Shown piece by piece: positions 1-7,381 of a stretch of DNA of 12,328 bases. The stretch covers positions 1-12,328 of the forward strand of contig URKU01000057.1 of NCBI GenBank assembly GCA_900548515.1, in the 5' to 3' direction. The translations under genes and the position numbers were made by a program. Source of the stretch: an uncultured Collinsella sp. (GTDB lineage Bacteria > Actinomycetota > Coriobacteriia > Coriobacteriales > Coriobacteriaceae). Each line of letters starts with the position of its first letter. Position 1 is the first letter of the stretch. The notes under the pieces are model-generated. The model worked only from the letters and a program-made list of their open reading frames with translations. It was not told the DNA's origin and searched no databases.

Positions 1-32
1 GTTTGACGCGTTGCGAAATGAGGGCATAGACG

Positions 33-578
33 ATGATGTGGTTTACCGCCGACCTACACCTGGGCGATACGAATATCTTGCACGATATGGATCGACCGTT
101 TGATTCGGTCGAGGAGATGAACCGCAGGGTCACCGATGCCATTAATGAGTGCGTGGCGGCGGACGACCGTCTCTATATCTTGGGAGACTTTACCTATCGT
201 TTGCCCCTAGCGGACGCCGTGCACCTGCGCGAGCGTATCGAATGCAAGAATGTGACGCTCATCTGCGGTAACCATGACGGCGACTGGGAAGATCCCGACG
301 CCCCGCAAATTTGGGAAGACGTGCGCGATTACCTGGAGGTTGCTCCCGGCTATGCCAAGGGCCATCGTCTGGTGATGAGCCATTACCCCATGCTCAGCTG
401 GAATGGTAAGGCGCGTGGTGCCATCATGCTACACGGGCATATCCACAGCAGAGGAGACCGCACCAACGTGCGCAATCGCGACCGCGAACGTCCTATCTTT
501 CGCTACGATGTCGGCCTCGACGCCAACGAGTACAAGCCCGTAAGCCGCGACCAGATTCTTAGCTTCTTTGGGCTATAG
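33..578 (+). CDS. Small calcineurin-like metallophosphoesterase (COG4186-like)
   Basis: This 181-residue protein carries the full metallophosphoesterase signature in order: D7-x-H9 in FTADLHLGD, GDF at 51-53, GNHD at 79-82, SHYP with H117, and GHIHS at 135-139. These residues bind the two metals of the active site. The length and the opening (TADLHLGDTNIL, then RPFDSVEEMN) match the compact single-domain COG4186-like phosphoesterases. The family hydrolyses phosphomonoesters or diesters, but the substrate cannot be read from sequence. The protein is predicted cytosolic, with no signal peptide or membrane segment. ATG codons lie at 33 and 36. The first has a GAGGG ribosome-binding site at 20-24 with 8 nt spacing and is preferred. 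A short reading frame ending with TAG at 27-29 may be the tail of an upstream gene, but too little is visible. Hairpins begin directly after the stop, so the transcript probably ends there. Confidence 0.9.
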   Translation: MMWFTADLHLGDTNILHDMDRPFDSVEEMNRRVTDAINECVAADDRLYILGDFTYRLPLADAVHLRERIECKNVTLICGNHDGDWEDPDAPQIWEDVRDYLEVAPGYAKGHRLVMSHYPMLSWNGKARGAIMLHGHIHSRGDRTNVRNRDRERPIFRYDVGLDANEYKPVSRDQILSFFGL

Positions 579-631
579 GGCGCCAGAACCACCACAATAG
601 GGATAGGCACCTTTGCGGTGGTTCCGGCGCC
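579..631. repeat. Long imperfect palindrome directly after the phosphoesterase stop
   Basis: The arms 579-593 (GGCGCCAGAACCACC) and 617-631 (GGTGGTTCCGGCGCC) pair over 15 bp with one mismatch, enclosing a 23-nt loop. The palindrome starts at the base after the stop codon. No U-tract follows it directly, so alone it is not a classic terminator. Its right end (626-631) is shared with the following hairpin, so the two structures exclude each other. It could be a REP-like element or part of a compound terminator. Confidence 0.6.
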
Positions 632-660
632 GTTGCCATTATGGCGGCGGCGCCTTTTTT
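626..660 (+). terminator. Intrinsic terminator after the phosphoesterase gene
   Basis: The arms 626-638 and 642-654 (GGCGCCGTTGCCA against TGGCGGCGGCGCC) form a GC-rich stem with two G-U pairs and a tiny loop. Six T residues follow at 655-660. Position and form fit rho-independent termination of the upstream gene, isolating the DUF2130 gene starting at 719. The rest of the gap, 661-718, shows only a weak -10-like TAGAGT at 676-681 and the GAGGAG ribosome-binding site at 708-713. Confidence 0.75.
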
Positions 661-718
661 GTCCGTGCAGCGCGGTAGAGTGTAGGCGGTTGAAATTTGC
701 GTTCATCGAGGAGCTGCT

Positions 719-2476
719 ATGAATGAGATCAAGTGCCCGCATTGTGGCGAAGTCTTTAAGGTCGATGCGTCTGGCTATGCGGATATTGTCAAGCAAGTGC
801 GCGATGCCGAGTTTTCGCGCGACCTGGATGAGCGTGTGAAGGCAGTCCAGCGCGAGGGCGAGCAGGCGCTGGAGCTTGAGCGCTCGCGTTTGACGGCTGC
901 CTTGCAAAAGGCAGAGTCTCAGCGCAACGCTCAGCTTATCGAGCAGAAGAACGCTGCAGCTCAACAGCTGGCACAAGAGGTTGCCAAGCGCGATGCTGAG
1001 CTTGCCGAGCTGCGCGCCAAGCTCGAGGGCGCTGCCGCAGAGCGCGAGAGTGCAAGCCAGCGCGCGGCGGTTGAGGCCCGTGCCGACGCTCAAAAGGAAA
1101 ACGCCGAGCTTCAGCGAGAAATCGACAATTTGCGTGCGCAGCTGGAGCGCAAAGATGACGAAGCTAAGCTCGTCGAGTCGGCGGCGCGCAACGCTGCTCA
1201 AAACGATTTAGCTGCACGTGATGCTCAGATTGCCGAGCTACAGGCCAGGCTTGCCGCGGCGGACAAGGCCCAGGAGATGGCGCTTGCCGCCGCTGCGGCT
1301 GAGTCGCAGCGCGAGCTCGATGCCGCTCGCAGCGAGGCCGAGCGCGCGCTTACTGACTATCGCGCGAAGGTGCAAGAGAAGTTTTCCGCCGCAAAGGCTC
1401 AGTCCGAGCAAGAGGCTGAGGGTCTGCGCGCCCAGCTGCGCGAGCAGGAGCTGATGGCAAAAATGAACCTGTCGGAGGCGGTCGCCGCGGCGGAGCGAGA
1501 GCGCGATGAGGCGCGTGCCAAACTGACGAGCGAGCTGGCGGTGCGCGATTCTCGCGAGGAACAGGCCAAGGCGGCACACGAGCTCGAGCTTGCGCAGGCC
1601 AAGCGCGCGAGCGATGACCTGATTCGCTACAAGGACGAAGAGATCGAGCGCCTTAAGGACATGAAGGTCCGCCTGTCCACCAAGATGGTGGGCGAGTCGC
1701 TCGAGCAGCACTGCGAGACCGAGTTTAACCGCCTGCGCATGACGGCGTTTCCCAACGCGTACTTCGAGAAGGACAACGATGCGTCCGAGGGCACCAAGGG
1801 CGACTTCATTTTCCGTGAGTGCGACGCGAGCGGCAACGAGGTCATTTCGATTATGTTCGAGATGAAAAACGAGAACGACGAGACTGCGACCAAGCATAAA
1901 AACGAGGACTTCTTTAAGAAACTCGATCACGATCGTCGCCAGAAAGGCTGTGAGTACGCGGTGCTCTGCACGTTGCTCGAACCCGAGAGCGAGCTTTACA
2001 ACGCCGGCATCGTGGACGTGAGCTATCGCTACGAGAAGATGTACGTGATTCGCCCACAGTTCTTTATTCCCATGATCACGCTTCTTCGCAACGCCGCCAT
2101 GGGTTCGCTGCGCTATAAGCAGGAACTGGCGGAGTACAAACAGCAGAATATCGACGTCACGAACTTCGAAGCCAAGATGGAGAAGTTCAAGAATGATTTC
2201 GGTCGCAACTACGAGATCGCGAGCCGCAAGTTCCAAACGGCGATTGATGAGATCGACAAGACGATTAGCCACCTGCAGAAAACCAAGGAGGCGTTGCTGT
2301 CCTCCGAGAACAATCTGCGCCTAGCCAACAAGAAGGCGGACGATCTTACGATTCGCAAGCTCACGTGGGGCAACAAGACCATGAAGGCCGCGTTTGACGA
2401 GGCGCGCGGGGCTGCGACAGAGACAAACGATGAGCCAGCCGAGGCGGATTCGTATGAGGTCGAGGGTGCCGAGTAA
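719..2476 (+). CDS. DUF2130 coiled-coil protein with nuclease-like core
   Basis: This 585-residue protein has three parts. The N-terminus carries one zinc-knuckle-like pair (C6-P-H-C9-G). Residues about 25-310 are a long Ala/Glu/Arg/Gln-rich heptad-like coiled coil. The globular part from about 315 to 460 matches my memory of DUF2130, followed by a second helical stretch to about 540 and an acidic tail. The globular part shows E326/E329/E333 on a helix, D362 in GDFIF, and E381-M-K383 in MFEMKNE. This D...E-x-K spacing between strands is typical of PD-(D/E)XK nucleases, so a DNA or RNA nuclease role is my inference; the family is uncharacterised as far as I know. The start is supported by GAGGAG at 708-713 with 5 nt spacing. 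The gene appears monocistronic, bounded by terminators on both sides. Long antisense frames over it are byproducts of coiled-coil codon bias. Confidence 0.88.
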   Translation: MNEIKCPHCGEVFKVDASGYADIVKQVRDAEFSRDLDERVKAVQREGEQALELERSRLTAALQKAESQRNAQLIEQKNAAAQQLAQEVAKRDAELAELRAKLEGAAAERESASQRAAVEARADAQKENAELQREIDNLRAQLERKDDEAKLVESAARNAAQNDLAARDAQIAELQARLAAADKAQEMALAAAAAESQRELDAARSEAERALTDYRAKVQEKFSAAKAQSEQEAEGLRAQLREQELMAKMNLSEAVAAAERERDEARAKLTSELAVRDSREEQAKAAHELELAQAKRASDDLIRYKDEEIERLKDMKVRLSTKMVGESLEQHCETEFNRLRMTAFPNAYFEKDNDASEGTKGDFIFRECDASGNEVISIMFEMKNENDETATKHKNEDFFKKLDHDRRQKGCEYAVLCTLLEPESELYNAGIVDVSYRYEKMYVIRPQFFIPMITLLRNAAMGSLRYKQELAEYKQQNIDVTNFEAKMEKFKNDFGRNYEIASRKFQTAIDEIDKTISHLQKTKEALLSSENNLRLANKKADDLTIRKLTWGNKTMKAAFDEARGAATETNDEPAEADSYEVEGAE

Positions 2477-2499
2477 GGCATAGCGTATAGTGCAAAAGT

Positions 2500-2534
2500 G
2501 GGGCCGCTGGCGATATTGCCAGCGGCCCCGTTTC
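2500..2534. terminator. Bidirectional intrinsic terminator between convergent genes
   Basis: The perfect 12-bp stem is GGGGCCGCTGGC (2500-2511) with GCCAGCGGCCCC (2518-2529) and a 6-nt loop. On the plus strand GTTTCGTT follows; on the minus strand ACTTTTGC follows. It lies between the DUF2130 stop (2476) and the helicase stop (2551) and probably serves both. The T-runs are short on each side. Confidence 0.85.
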
Positions 2535-2550
2535 GTTCCGGTAAGTTCGG

Positions 2551-5232
2551 CTAGTCTTCGAGCAGGTCCTCGATAAAGCCGACACGGTAGTTTTTGAAGA
2601 TGACCTCGCCGCCGTCTTGCGTGGCGTCCAGGTCGACATCGCCCATGATGCCAAAGTCGTGGTCGCCATCCTCGTCGGCAAAGATCTGGTGCACGTGCCA
2701 TACGTGCGCGGTCTTCTCGTCGGACTCGTCAATGGAAAACATCGCGGCGCTGCGGGCATCTCCGTCGGTGAGGATTTCCTCGTGCTGCTCGTGGTAAGCG
2801 TCGAGTGTTTTTTGCCAGCGGATCTCGCTCATGCCCCAGTCGTCGTCGAGCTCGCCCAGGTCGCGAACGTGCTCGCGGGCGGCAAGGGTCACGCGGCGGA
2901 AGAGCGCGTTGCGCACCAATAGCGTGCAGCCGCGACGGTCCGCCACGACCTCGTCGATGCCCTGCGGCGGCGCAGCATCGAGGGCTGCCGGGTTGCCGGC
3001 GTTCTCCCACTCATCCACCAGGCTCGAGTCCACCGAGCGCACCACAAAGCCCAGCCACGAGATAATGTCGCGCAGGCGCTCGTCGCGCTTCTCGATGGGC
3101 ACGGTGCGGTCGAGTGAACGGTAGGCCTCTGCTAGGTAGCGCAGCAAAATGCCCTCGGAGCGGGCGATGCCGAGCTTTTGGATATAGCCCTTAAAGTCGC
3201 TCGCGCTCTCCAGCATGTCGCGCAGGACGCTCTTGGGCGAGAGCTGGTAGTCGTTGGCCCAAGGTACTTCTTGGCAGTACTTGTCGAAGGCGGCATCGAG
3301 CAAGTCCTCGAGCGGCTTTTCGTAGGTGACGTCCTGAATGCGCTCCAGACGTTCCTCGTACTCTATGCCGTCGGCCTTCATTTCGGCCATCGCGCGGTCG
3401 CGCGCGGCGCGCTCCTGTGCGCGCAGCACCTGCTTGGGATCCTCGAGCGTTGCCTCGACCATCGAGATCAGATCCATGGTATAGGTCTCGCTCTCGGGGT
3501 CGAGCAGCTCCAACGCGGCAAGCAAGAACGGCGAGAGCGGCTGATCGAGTGCGAAGTCCTCGGGCAGATCGACCGTCAGCGCGTAGTCGATGTCCGGCGC
3601 GGCGTCAGCCGGAGCGTCGGGCGCGGGCGGCACCTCGGTGCGAACGACGACGCCGGAATCGATGAGTGTGGCGAAGATTTCGTCGGCGCGAACCTCGAGC
3701 TTGGCCTTTTCCTCGGGAGTCTGCAGGCTCGTTTCGATGAGGTCGTGTACGCGGGCTCGGGCATCGCCGCCCTGCTCGACCACGCTAATCACCATGGAGT
3801 GTGTGATGCGAAGGCGCGGCTTGAGCGTCTCGGGCTGCGTCTCGATCAGGCGCTCAAAGGTCTGCTTGTTCCAGGTGACAAAGCCCTCGGGGGCCTTTTT
3901 CTTTTTAATCTTGCGGAGCTTCTTGGGGTCGTCGCCCGCCTTGGCCATGAGCTTAGCGTTCTCGATCTCGTGCTCCGGGGCCTCGGCGATGACCATGCCC
4001 TCGGTATCGAAGCCCGAACGGCCGGCGCGACCAGCGATCTGATGGAACTCACGGGCGCGCAGGCGACGCATCTTGTAGCCGTCGAACTTGGTGAGCGCGG
4101 TGAGCACCACGGTGTGGATGGGCACGTTGATGCCGACGCCGAGCGTATCGGTACCGCAGATGACGGGCAGCAGGCCCTGCTGCGCCAAGCGCTCGACCAG
4201 CAGGCGATAGCGCGGCAACATGCCAGCATGGTGCACGCCGACGCCGCATCCAAGCAGGCGTTTGAGAATCTTACCAAAGGCCGTCGAGAAGCTCGTTCCC
4301 TTTGCTGCTTCTTTGATGGCCTCGCGCTGCTCCTTGCTAGCGATGCCAAAGTTGGCAAGCGACTGTGCCGTGGCAAGCGCGGCGTCCTGACTAAAGTGAA
4401 CGATGTAGAGTGGGGCCTCTCCGCGGCGCATGGCGAGCTCGACGGTGCCCTCGAGCGAGGTCGTCACGTAGTCATAGCTCAGGGGCACGGGGCGCGGGGC
4501 GTCGACAACCAGGTCGCAAGCAGCGCCGGTGTGCTCTTCGAGAGAGGCGGCGATTGCAGTGACATCGCCAAGCGTGGCGCTCATGAGCATAAATTGCGTG
4601 TGGGGCAGGGTGAGCAGCGGCACCTGCCAGGCCCAACCACGGTCGGGGTCGGCAAAGTAGTGGAACTCGTCCATGGCCACGCAGCCCACATCGGCGTCCT
4701 CGCCCTCGCGCAGCGCATCGTTGGCAAGGATTTCGGCCGTGCAGCAGATGACGGGCGCCTTGGTGTTGATGTGCGTATCGCCGGTGATCATGCCAACGTT
4801 ATCGCGGCCGAGCACCTGTACCAGATCGAAGAACTTTTCGCTGACCAGAGCCTTGATAGGAGCCGTATAGTAGCAGCGCTTGCCCTGTGCCATGCCCATA
4901 AAGAGCATGCCTAGCGCGACGAGCGATTTACCCGATCCGGTCGGTGTTCCCAAAATGACATGGTCACCGGCGGCTAGATCCATGAGGGCCTCTTCCTGGT
5001 GGTCCCACAGCTCAATACCGCGATCGCTCGTCCATTCAAAGAAGCGCTCGAAGGCCTGATCGGGCGTGAGCCACGGTTCGGGCTCGCTGCCGTCCTCGGG
5101 CTCCCACCAGGTGGGGGAGAGCGCGCCGAGCGAGCCGAATTCGGCTTCGGTTCCCGTGCCGCCCGAGAATGAGCTGGCGGCGCCGGCGCCGGAGACGGTG
5201 CTGGCGGCGGTATCTGTCGTGGTCTGTGCCAT
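2551..5232 (-). CDS. DEAD/DEAH-box superfamily 2 helicase with DUF3516-type C-terminus
   Basis: From ATG 5232 the protein has 893 residues. Motifs in order: Walker A GTPTGSGKS at 95-103, motif II DEFH at 188-191, motif III SAT at 218-220, HHAGMLPRYR at 334-343, motif V GTDTLGVGINVP at 360-371, and motif VI QIAGRAGR at 398-405. This is a complete Ski2/Lhr-like superfamily 2 core, so ATP-driven unwinding or remodelling of RNA or DNA is expected. Residues about 420-893 match the actinobacterial DUF3516 architecture by memory; their function is unknown to me. The first 40 residues are a low-complexity Ser/Thr/Ala/Gly tail. The frame stays open upstream to 5403, but I chose 5232. MAQTTT there follows a GAGAG/AGAAAG ribosome-binding region, while the upstream extension runs through an inverted repeat and looks non-coding. 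It is the last gene of the minus-strand trio. Confidence 0.9.
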   Translation of the reverse strand: MAQTTTDTAASTVSGAGAASSFSGGTGTEAEFGSLGALSPTWWEPEDGSEPEPWLTPDQAFERFFEWTSDRGIELWDHQEEALMDLAAGDHVILGTPTGSGKSLVALGMLFMGMAQGKRCYYTAPIKALVSEKFFDLVQVLGRDNVGMITGDTHINTKAPVICCTAEILANDALREGEDADVGCVAMDEFHYFADPDRGWAWQVPLLTLPHTQFMLMSATLGDVTAIAASLEEHTGAACDLVVDAPRPVPLSYDYVTTSLEGTVELAMRRGEAPLYIVHFSQDAALATAQSLANFGIASKEQREAIKEAAKGTSFSTAFGKILKRLLGCGVGVHHAGMLPRYRLLVERLAQQGLLPVICGTDTLGVGINVPIHTVVLTALTKFDGYKMRRLRAREFHQIAGRAGRSGFDTEGMVIAEAPEHEIENAKLMAKAGDDPKKLRKIKKKKAPEGFVTWNKQTFERLIETQPETLKPRLRITHSMVISVVEQGGDARARVHDLIETSLQTPEEKAKLEVRADEIFATLIDSGVVVRTEVPPAPDAPADAAPDIDYALTVDLPEDFALDQPLSPFLLAALELLDPESETYTMDLISMVEATLEDPKQVLRAQERAARDRAMAEMKADGIEYEERLERIQDVTYEKPLEDLLDAAFDKYCQEVPWANDYQLSPKSVLRDMLESASDFKGYIQKLGIARSEGILLRYLAEAYRSLDRTVPIEKRDERLRDIISWLGFVVRSVDSSLVDEWENAGNPAALDAAPPQGIDEVVADRRGCTLLVRNALFRRVTLAAREHVRDLGELDDDWGMSEIRWQKTLDAYHEQHEEILTDGDARSAAMFSIDESDEKTAHVWHVHQIFADEDGDHDFGIMGDVDLDATQDGGEVIFKNYRVGFIEDLLED

Positions 5233-5265
5233 GTGTTTGCTTTCTCTCGCGATTGTCCGCCAACT

Positions 5266-5271
5266 ATTATG
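5266..5271 (-). promoter_or_regulatory. Candidate -10 element of the helicase gene
   Basis: On the minus strand CATAAT lies here, which would put the transcript start near 5259 and leave a leader of about 27 nt holding the ribosome-binding site. No convincing -35 box is visible at 17-18 nt. This supports the start at 5232 rather than 5403. Confidence 0.35.
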
Positions 5272-5353
5272 GCGTAGCGGCGGCGCGGGGTGCCAGCGCG
5301 CGAGAAAATGCAGGAAATGGGCGTTCTGTCCGGCCGTTTGGTGCGGTTGCCAG

Positions 5354-5475
5354 CTAAGTGAGTAGACTTTTTGCGATGTCGCGAGCACATGGCTTTTGCG
5401 CAAGGGCTCTACCTGCGGTTTAGTTTTCGTTATTCGGGCTGTGCTTGGCTATTGCAAAAAAGTCTACTCACTTAG
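5354..5475. repeat. Long near-perfect inverted repeat in the trmB-helicase gap
   Basis: CTAAGTGAGTAGACTTTTT plus GC (5354-5374) recurs in reverse complement at 5454-5475 with a single extra T in the T-run. The arms are about 21 bp and lie 79 nt apart. Looser similarity continues inward: after GC each copy reads roughly RAT, a few variable bases, then AGCACA, at 5375-5387 on the left and read inward from the right. The unit is thus two head-to-head copies of an element of about 35 bp rather than a simple hairpin. The central part includes an 8-bp palindrome, TTGCGCAA, at 5396-5403. No gene is visible between 5233 and 5541 apart from the helicase promoter region. Possible identities are a MITE/REP-type element, a paired regulator-binding site, or a structured RNA. 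Confidence 0.75.
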
Positions 5476-5541
5476 GTTTTGAGGGTTGCTTGCTGACGCC
5501 TATTTGCGCTTGTTTGCCGACACCGCGACCATCAGAGGTCC

Positions 5542-6381
5542 CTAGGACTCTTGCGGCAGGCGCTTCTTGCCTTTGCGGGCGCGGTTTCTAAAGTTCTCGA
5601 CGGCCTCTTCCATGCCCAGAGGTACATAGGTGAGCTCATCGAGGTTGTCGGGCAGGTAACAGGCAAGGCTTTGCTCCTGCGCGCGGCCTGCTGCGAGCTG
5701 TTCATCGCTGGGCTGCGCACCGGGCGTGGCACAAATGCCATAGACGGCGGCACCTATCTCGCGCGTGCGGCATTCATATTCGGTCTCGGGAAGCTCGGGA
5801 TGGTCGCGACGAACGTCGTCGCTTACCCAAAGCGTGTCGTAGCCTGCCGCGGCAAACTGCCCCAGGGCGTAGTCGCGCAATGGCTTGCTGTCGGTTCGCA
5901 GTGTGACGGTGGCGCCGACTGCAAAGAGCGGGCGGTAGAGCATCAGATGGTCGACATGGACGAGTCGTTTTTTAGCGTACTTGGCCTTGGGCTGCGGCGT
6001 GGGAAAGTTAATGGTGATGGCATCGAACTCGCCTGCGGCAAATAGCTGTGGCAGCGATGCCGCGCCTCGGGGCAGCACAAGCGCATTGGGCAGCTCCTGC
6101 TCGCAGATTTTCTGCGCGGCATAGGCGATGCAGATGGGCTCCTGGTCCATACCGATAAAGAGGGTGTTTGGCTCGTGGGCCGCGCGCTCTACAAGGTACG
6201 TTCCCTTGCCGCAGCCAAGATCCAGGTGAAGGTGTTCGAATGGCTTGCTGCCAACTGGCGCACAGGCTTCACGCCAATCTCCGGCATAGGCCTCGGGGTT
6301 CGTCTCAATCGCATCGGCGTAGCGCTCCAGGCGCTCCTCGAGCACAAAGTTCTTAGGCGTGCGAACGTGGACGGCTCCCAT
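5542..6381 (-). CDS. trmB: Divergent TrmB-like tRNA (guanine-N7)-methyltransferase
   Basis: The protein has 279 residues with a class I SAM-methyltransferase fold: motif I HLDLGCGKG at 52-60 and acidic D79 in FIGMD after strand 2. The TrmB-specific strand 4 region is NFPTPQPKAKYAKKR at 125-139. It is followed by TD at 163-164 and T200/E201 in the ETEYE segment, as in TrmB. The family makes m7G46 in the variable loop of tRNA using SAM. The usual core of this motif is FPDPW; here T128 replaces the Asp and Q130 the Trp, so activity or target may differ. A C-terminal extension of about 60 residues ends in a basic stretch (264-274, RNRARKGKKRL) that could bind RNA. Typical TrmB proteins are 210-240 residues. 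The start has AAGGAG (6386-6391) 4 nt upstream. The gene symbol follows the family; orthology is less certain than the fold. Confidence 0.82.
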   Translation of the reverse strand: MGAVHVRTPKNFVLEERLERYADAIETNPEAYAGDWREACAPVGSKPFEHLHLDLGCGKGTYLVERAAHEPNTLFIGMDQEPICIAYAAQKICEQELPNALVLPRGAASLPQLFAAGEFDAITINFPTPQPKAKYAKKRLVHVDHLMLYRPLFAVGATVTLRTDSKPLRDYALGQFAAAGYDTLWVSDDVRRDHPELPETEYECRTREIGAAVYGICATPGAQPSDEQLAAGRAQEQSLACYLPDNLDELTYVPLGMEEAVENFRNRARKGKKRLPQES

Positions 6382-6403
6382 GAGGCTCCTTGGTCATAAA
6401 TAT

Positions 6404-6430
6404 GGAACGCATAGCTGCGCGTTCCGTCAA
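6404..6430 (-). promoter_or_regulatory. 22-bp palindrome beside a -35-like box upstream of trmB
   Basis: Positions 6404-6425 form a near-palindrome (GGAACGC, 8-nt centre with AGCT, GCGTTCC; one mismatch and one G-T pair). On the minus strand it abuts TTGACG (6430-6425). AT-rich CATATTTAT (6404-6396) lies just downstream, with trmB at 6381. The -35 to -10 spacing is about 20 nt, longer than ideal. It could be an operator between promoter boxes or a hairpin in the leader. Confidence 0.35.
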
Positions 6431-6446
6431 TGGGTTGAAAGGGGGT

Positions 6447-6461
6447 GGGCATTATTTGCCC
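6447..6461 (-). terminator. Weak hairpin between the Trm9-like gene and trmB
   Basis: GGGCA (6447-6451) pairs with TGCCC (6457-6461) around a 5-nt loop, followed on the minus strand by ACCCCCTTT. The stem is short and the U-run poor, so it may give only partial termination of the upstream methyltransferase transcript. A second 5-bp hairpin (CGACG, 6480-6484, with CGTCG, 6491-6495) lies closer to the stop. Confidence 0.25.
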
Positions 6462-6499
6462 GAAAGATGCGGTACGGCTCGACGGCGAGTCGTCGGTGC

Positions 6500-7372
6500 C
6501 TACAGGCGCTTGAGGATCACATAACGGTTGAGCTCGCCGCTGCGACCGTCGGCATGGAAGCGCTCAAGCTCGCGCACGGGGACCTCGCCGCTCTTGTAGA
6601 ACGTACGGACGCCGCGCACCAGGTCGGTGATCTGCTGATCGTCAAAGTGATGGCAATAGCGGTAGGCGTGGCGGTCGTTTTGCCAGCCGATGAGGTGGTC
6701 GCCGGCTTCAAACTGCGCGGAATCGTAACCTTCAAACGGCGGGGTGAGCTCGGCACGGGCCTCGGCGCGAACGGCCTTGCGCGCCATGCGCTCGTCGTTC
6801 ATAAACTCCCAAAAGCTGATGGCGATGATGCCGCCCGGGCGCGTCTGGCGCACCAGGGCGTCGAGCACGCGTACGCGGTACTCGCACGACGGCACGTGGT
6901 GCATAAAACCAAAGCAGACCGAGATGTCGGCGAGCGGGGCGTCGAAAAGCACGTCGGGTGTCTCGGCGGGGTTGAGCTTCATAAGGGCATCGAGCACGTC
7001 GAGTTCCTGGAAGTGCAGGTTGGGAATGCGCAGGGCGTGACCGTGCGCATCGATAGCCAAATCCTGACACGAGTCGACACCATAGAACTCAAACGGGCAG
7101 CTGGCATCTGCCGAGGGGTTTGCGCCGTCGACGCCCTTGGCGGCAAGTGCGCCGCCGGCGGCAAAGTTCTCGAATCGCATATTGCCGCAGGCGAGATCGA
7201 AGACGCGGACGGGATGCTCAATCGTGGCGACATCGAGCTGTTCGAGCGCGATGTCCATGGTGCGCACCCAGCCGGGCCACGGGGCCTGGCGCGTATCGGA
7301 GAAGGAGGCGGAGTGCTCGCGATAGAACGTGTTGTTGAGCTGGATGAGCGATGAGGCGAAATCGCGGTTCAC
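6500..7372 (-). CDS. Class I SAM methyltransferase resembling Trm9/ALKBH8
   Basis: From GTG 7372 the protein has 290 residues. The N-terminal block has NNTFYREHSASF (13-24) and SDTRQAPWPGW (25-35). It parallels the VYNEIAPHFSQTRYKPWP block of yeast Trm9 as I recall it. Next come motif I FDLACGN (58-64), acidic YGVD (97-100), GFMHHVPS (155-162, matching VVHHWST), RPGGIIAISFW (178-188, matching RQGGQALIYCW), GDHLIGW (224-230) and HAYRYCHHF (235-243, matching YRYYHLY). In eukaryotes Trm9 and ALKBH8 methylate carboxymethyl-U34 of tRNA to mcm5U. That role here is inferred, strengthened by Elp3 nearby. The frame is open to ATG 7420. GTG 7372 is preferred because GGAGGG sits upstream of it (7384-7389) and the likely promoter overlaps the longer start. 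Confidence 0.82.
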   Translation of the reverse strand: MNRDFASSLIQLNNTFYREHSASFSDTRQAPWPGWVRTMDIALEQLDVATIEHPVRVFDLACGNMRFENFAAGGALAAKGVDGANPSADASCPFEFYGVDSCQDLAIDAHGHALRIPNLHFQELDVLDALMKLNPAETPDVLFDAPLADISVCFGFMHHVPSCEYRVRVLDALVRQTRPGGIIAISFWEFMNDERMARKAVRAEARAELTPPFEGYDSAQFEAGDHLIGWQNDRHAYRYCHHFDDQQITDLVRGVRTFYKSGEVPVRELERFHADGRSGELNRYVILKRL

Positions 7373-7381
7373 GGCGCGGAA

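Noticed and set aside
2..103. Possible tail of an upstream plus-strand gene overlapping the phosphoesterase
   Set aside because: The open frame of about 33 codons has plausible composition but would overlap the conserved phosphoesterase N-terminus by about 70 nt; there is too little to support it.
503..1201. 232-residue minus-strand frame over the phosphoesterase end and DUF2130 start
   Set aside because: It crosses the terminator region and is antisense to a coiled coil; Leu-rich reverse frames are expected there.
3178..4914. 578-residue plus-strand frame opposite the helicase
   Set aside because: It overlaps the helicase motifs completely and shows no motif of its own; it is a codon-bias shadow.
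5233..5403. 57-residue N-terminal extension of the helicase
   Set aside because: It covers the inverted-repeat arm and promoter region, has an atypical composition, and ATG 5232 has a better ribosome-binding context.
5354..5475. Reading the inverted repeat as a terminator or insertion-sequence ends
   Set aside because: The T-run is on the inner side of the arms, no transposase lies within the 79-nt interior, and no target-site duplication is evident.
6359..7354. 331-residue plus-strand frame opposite the Trm9-like gene
   Set aside because: The minus strand carries all SAM-methyltransferase motifs, and the plus frame has no ribosome-binding site or recognisable domain.
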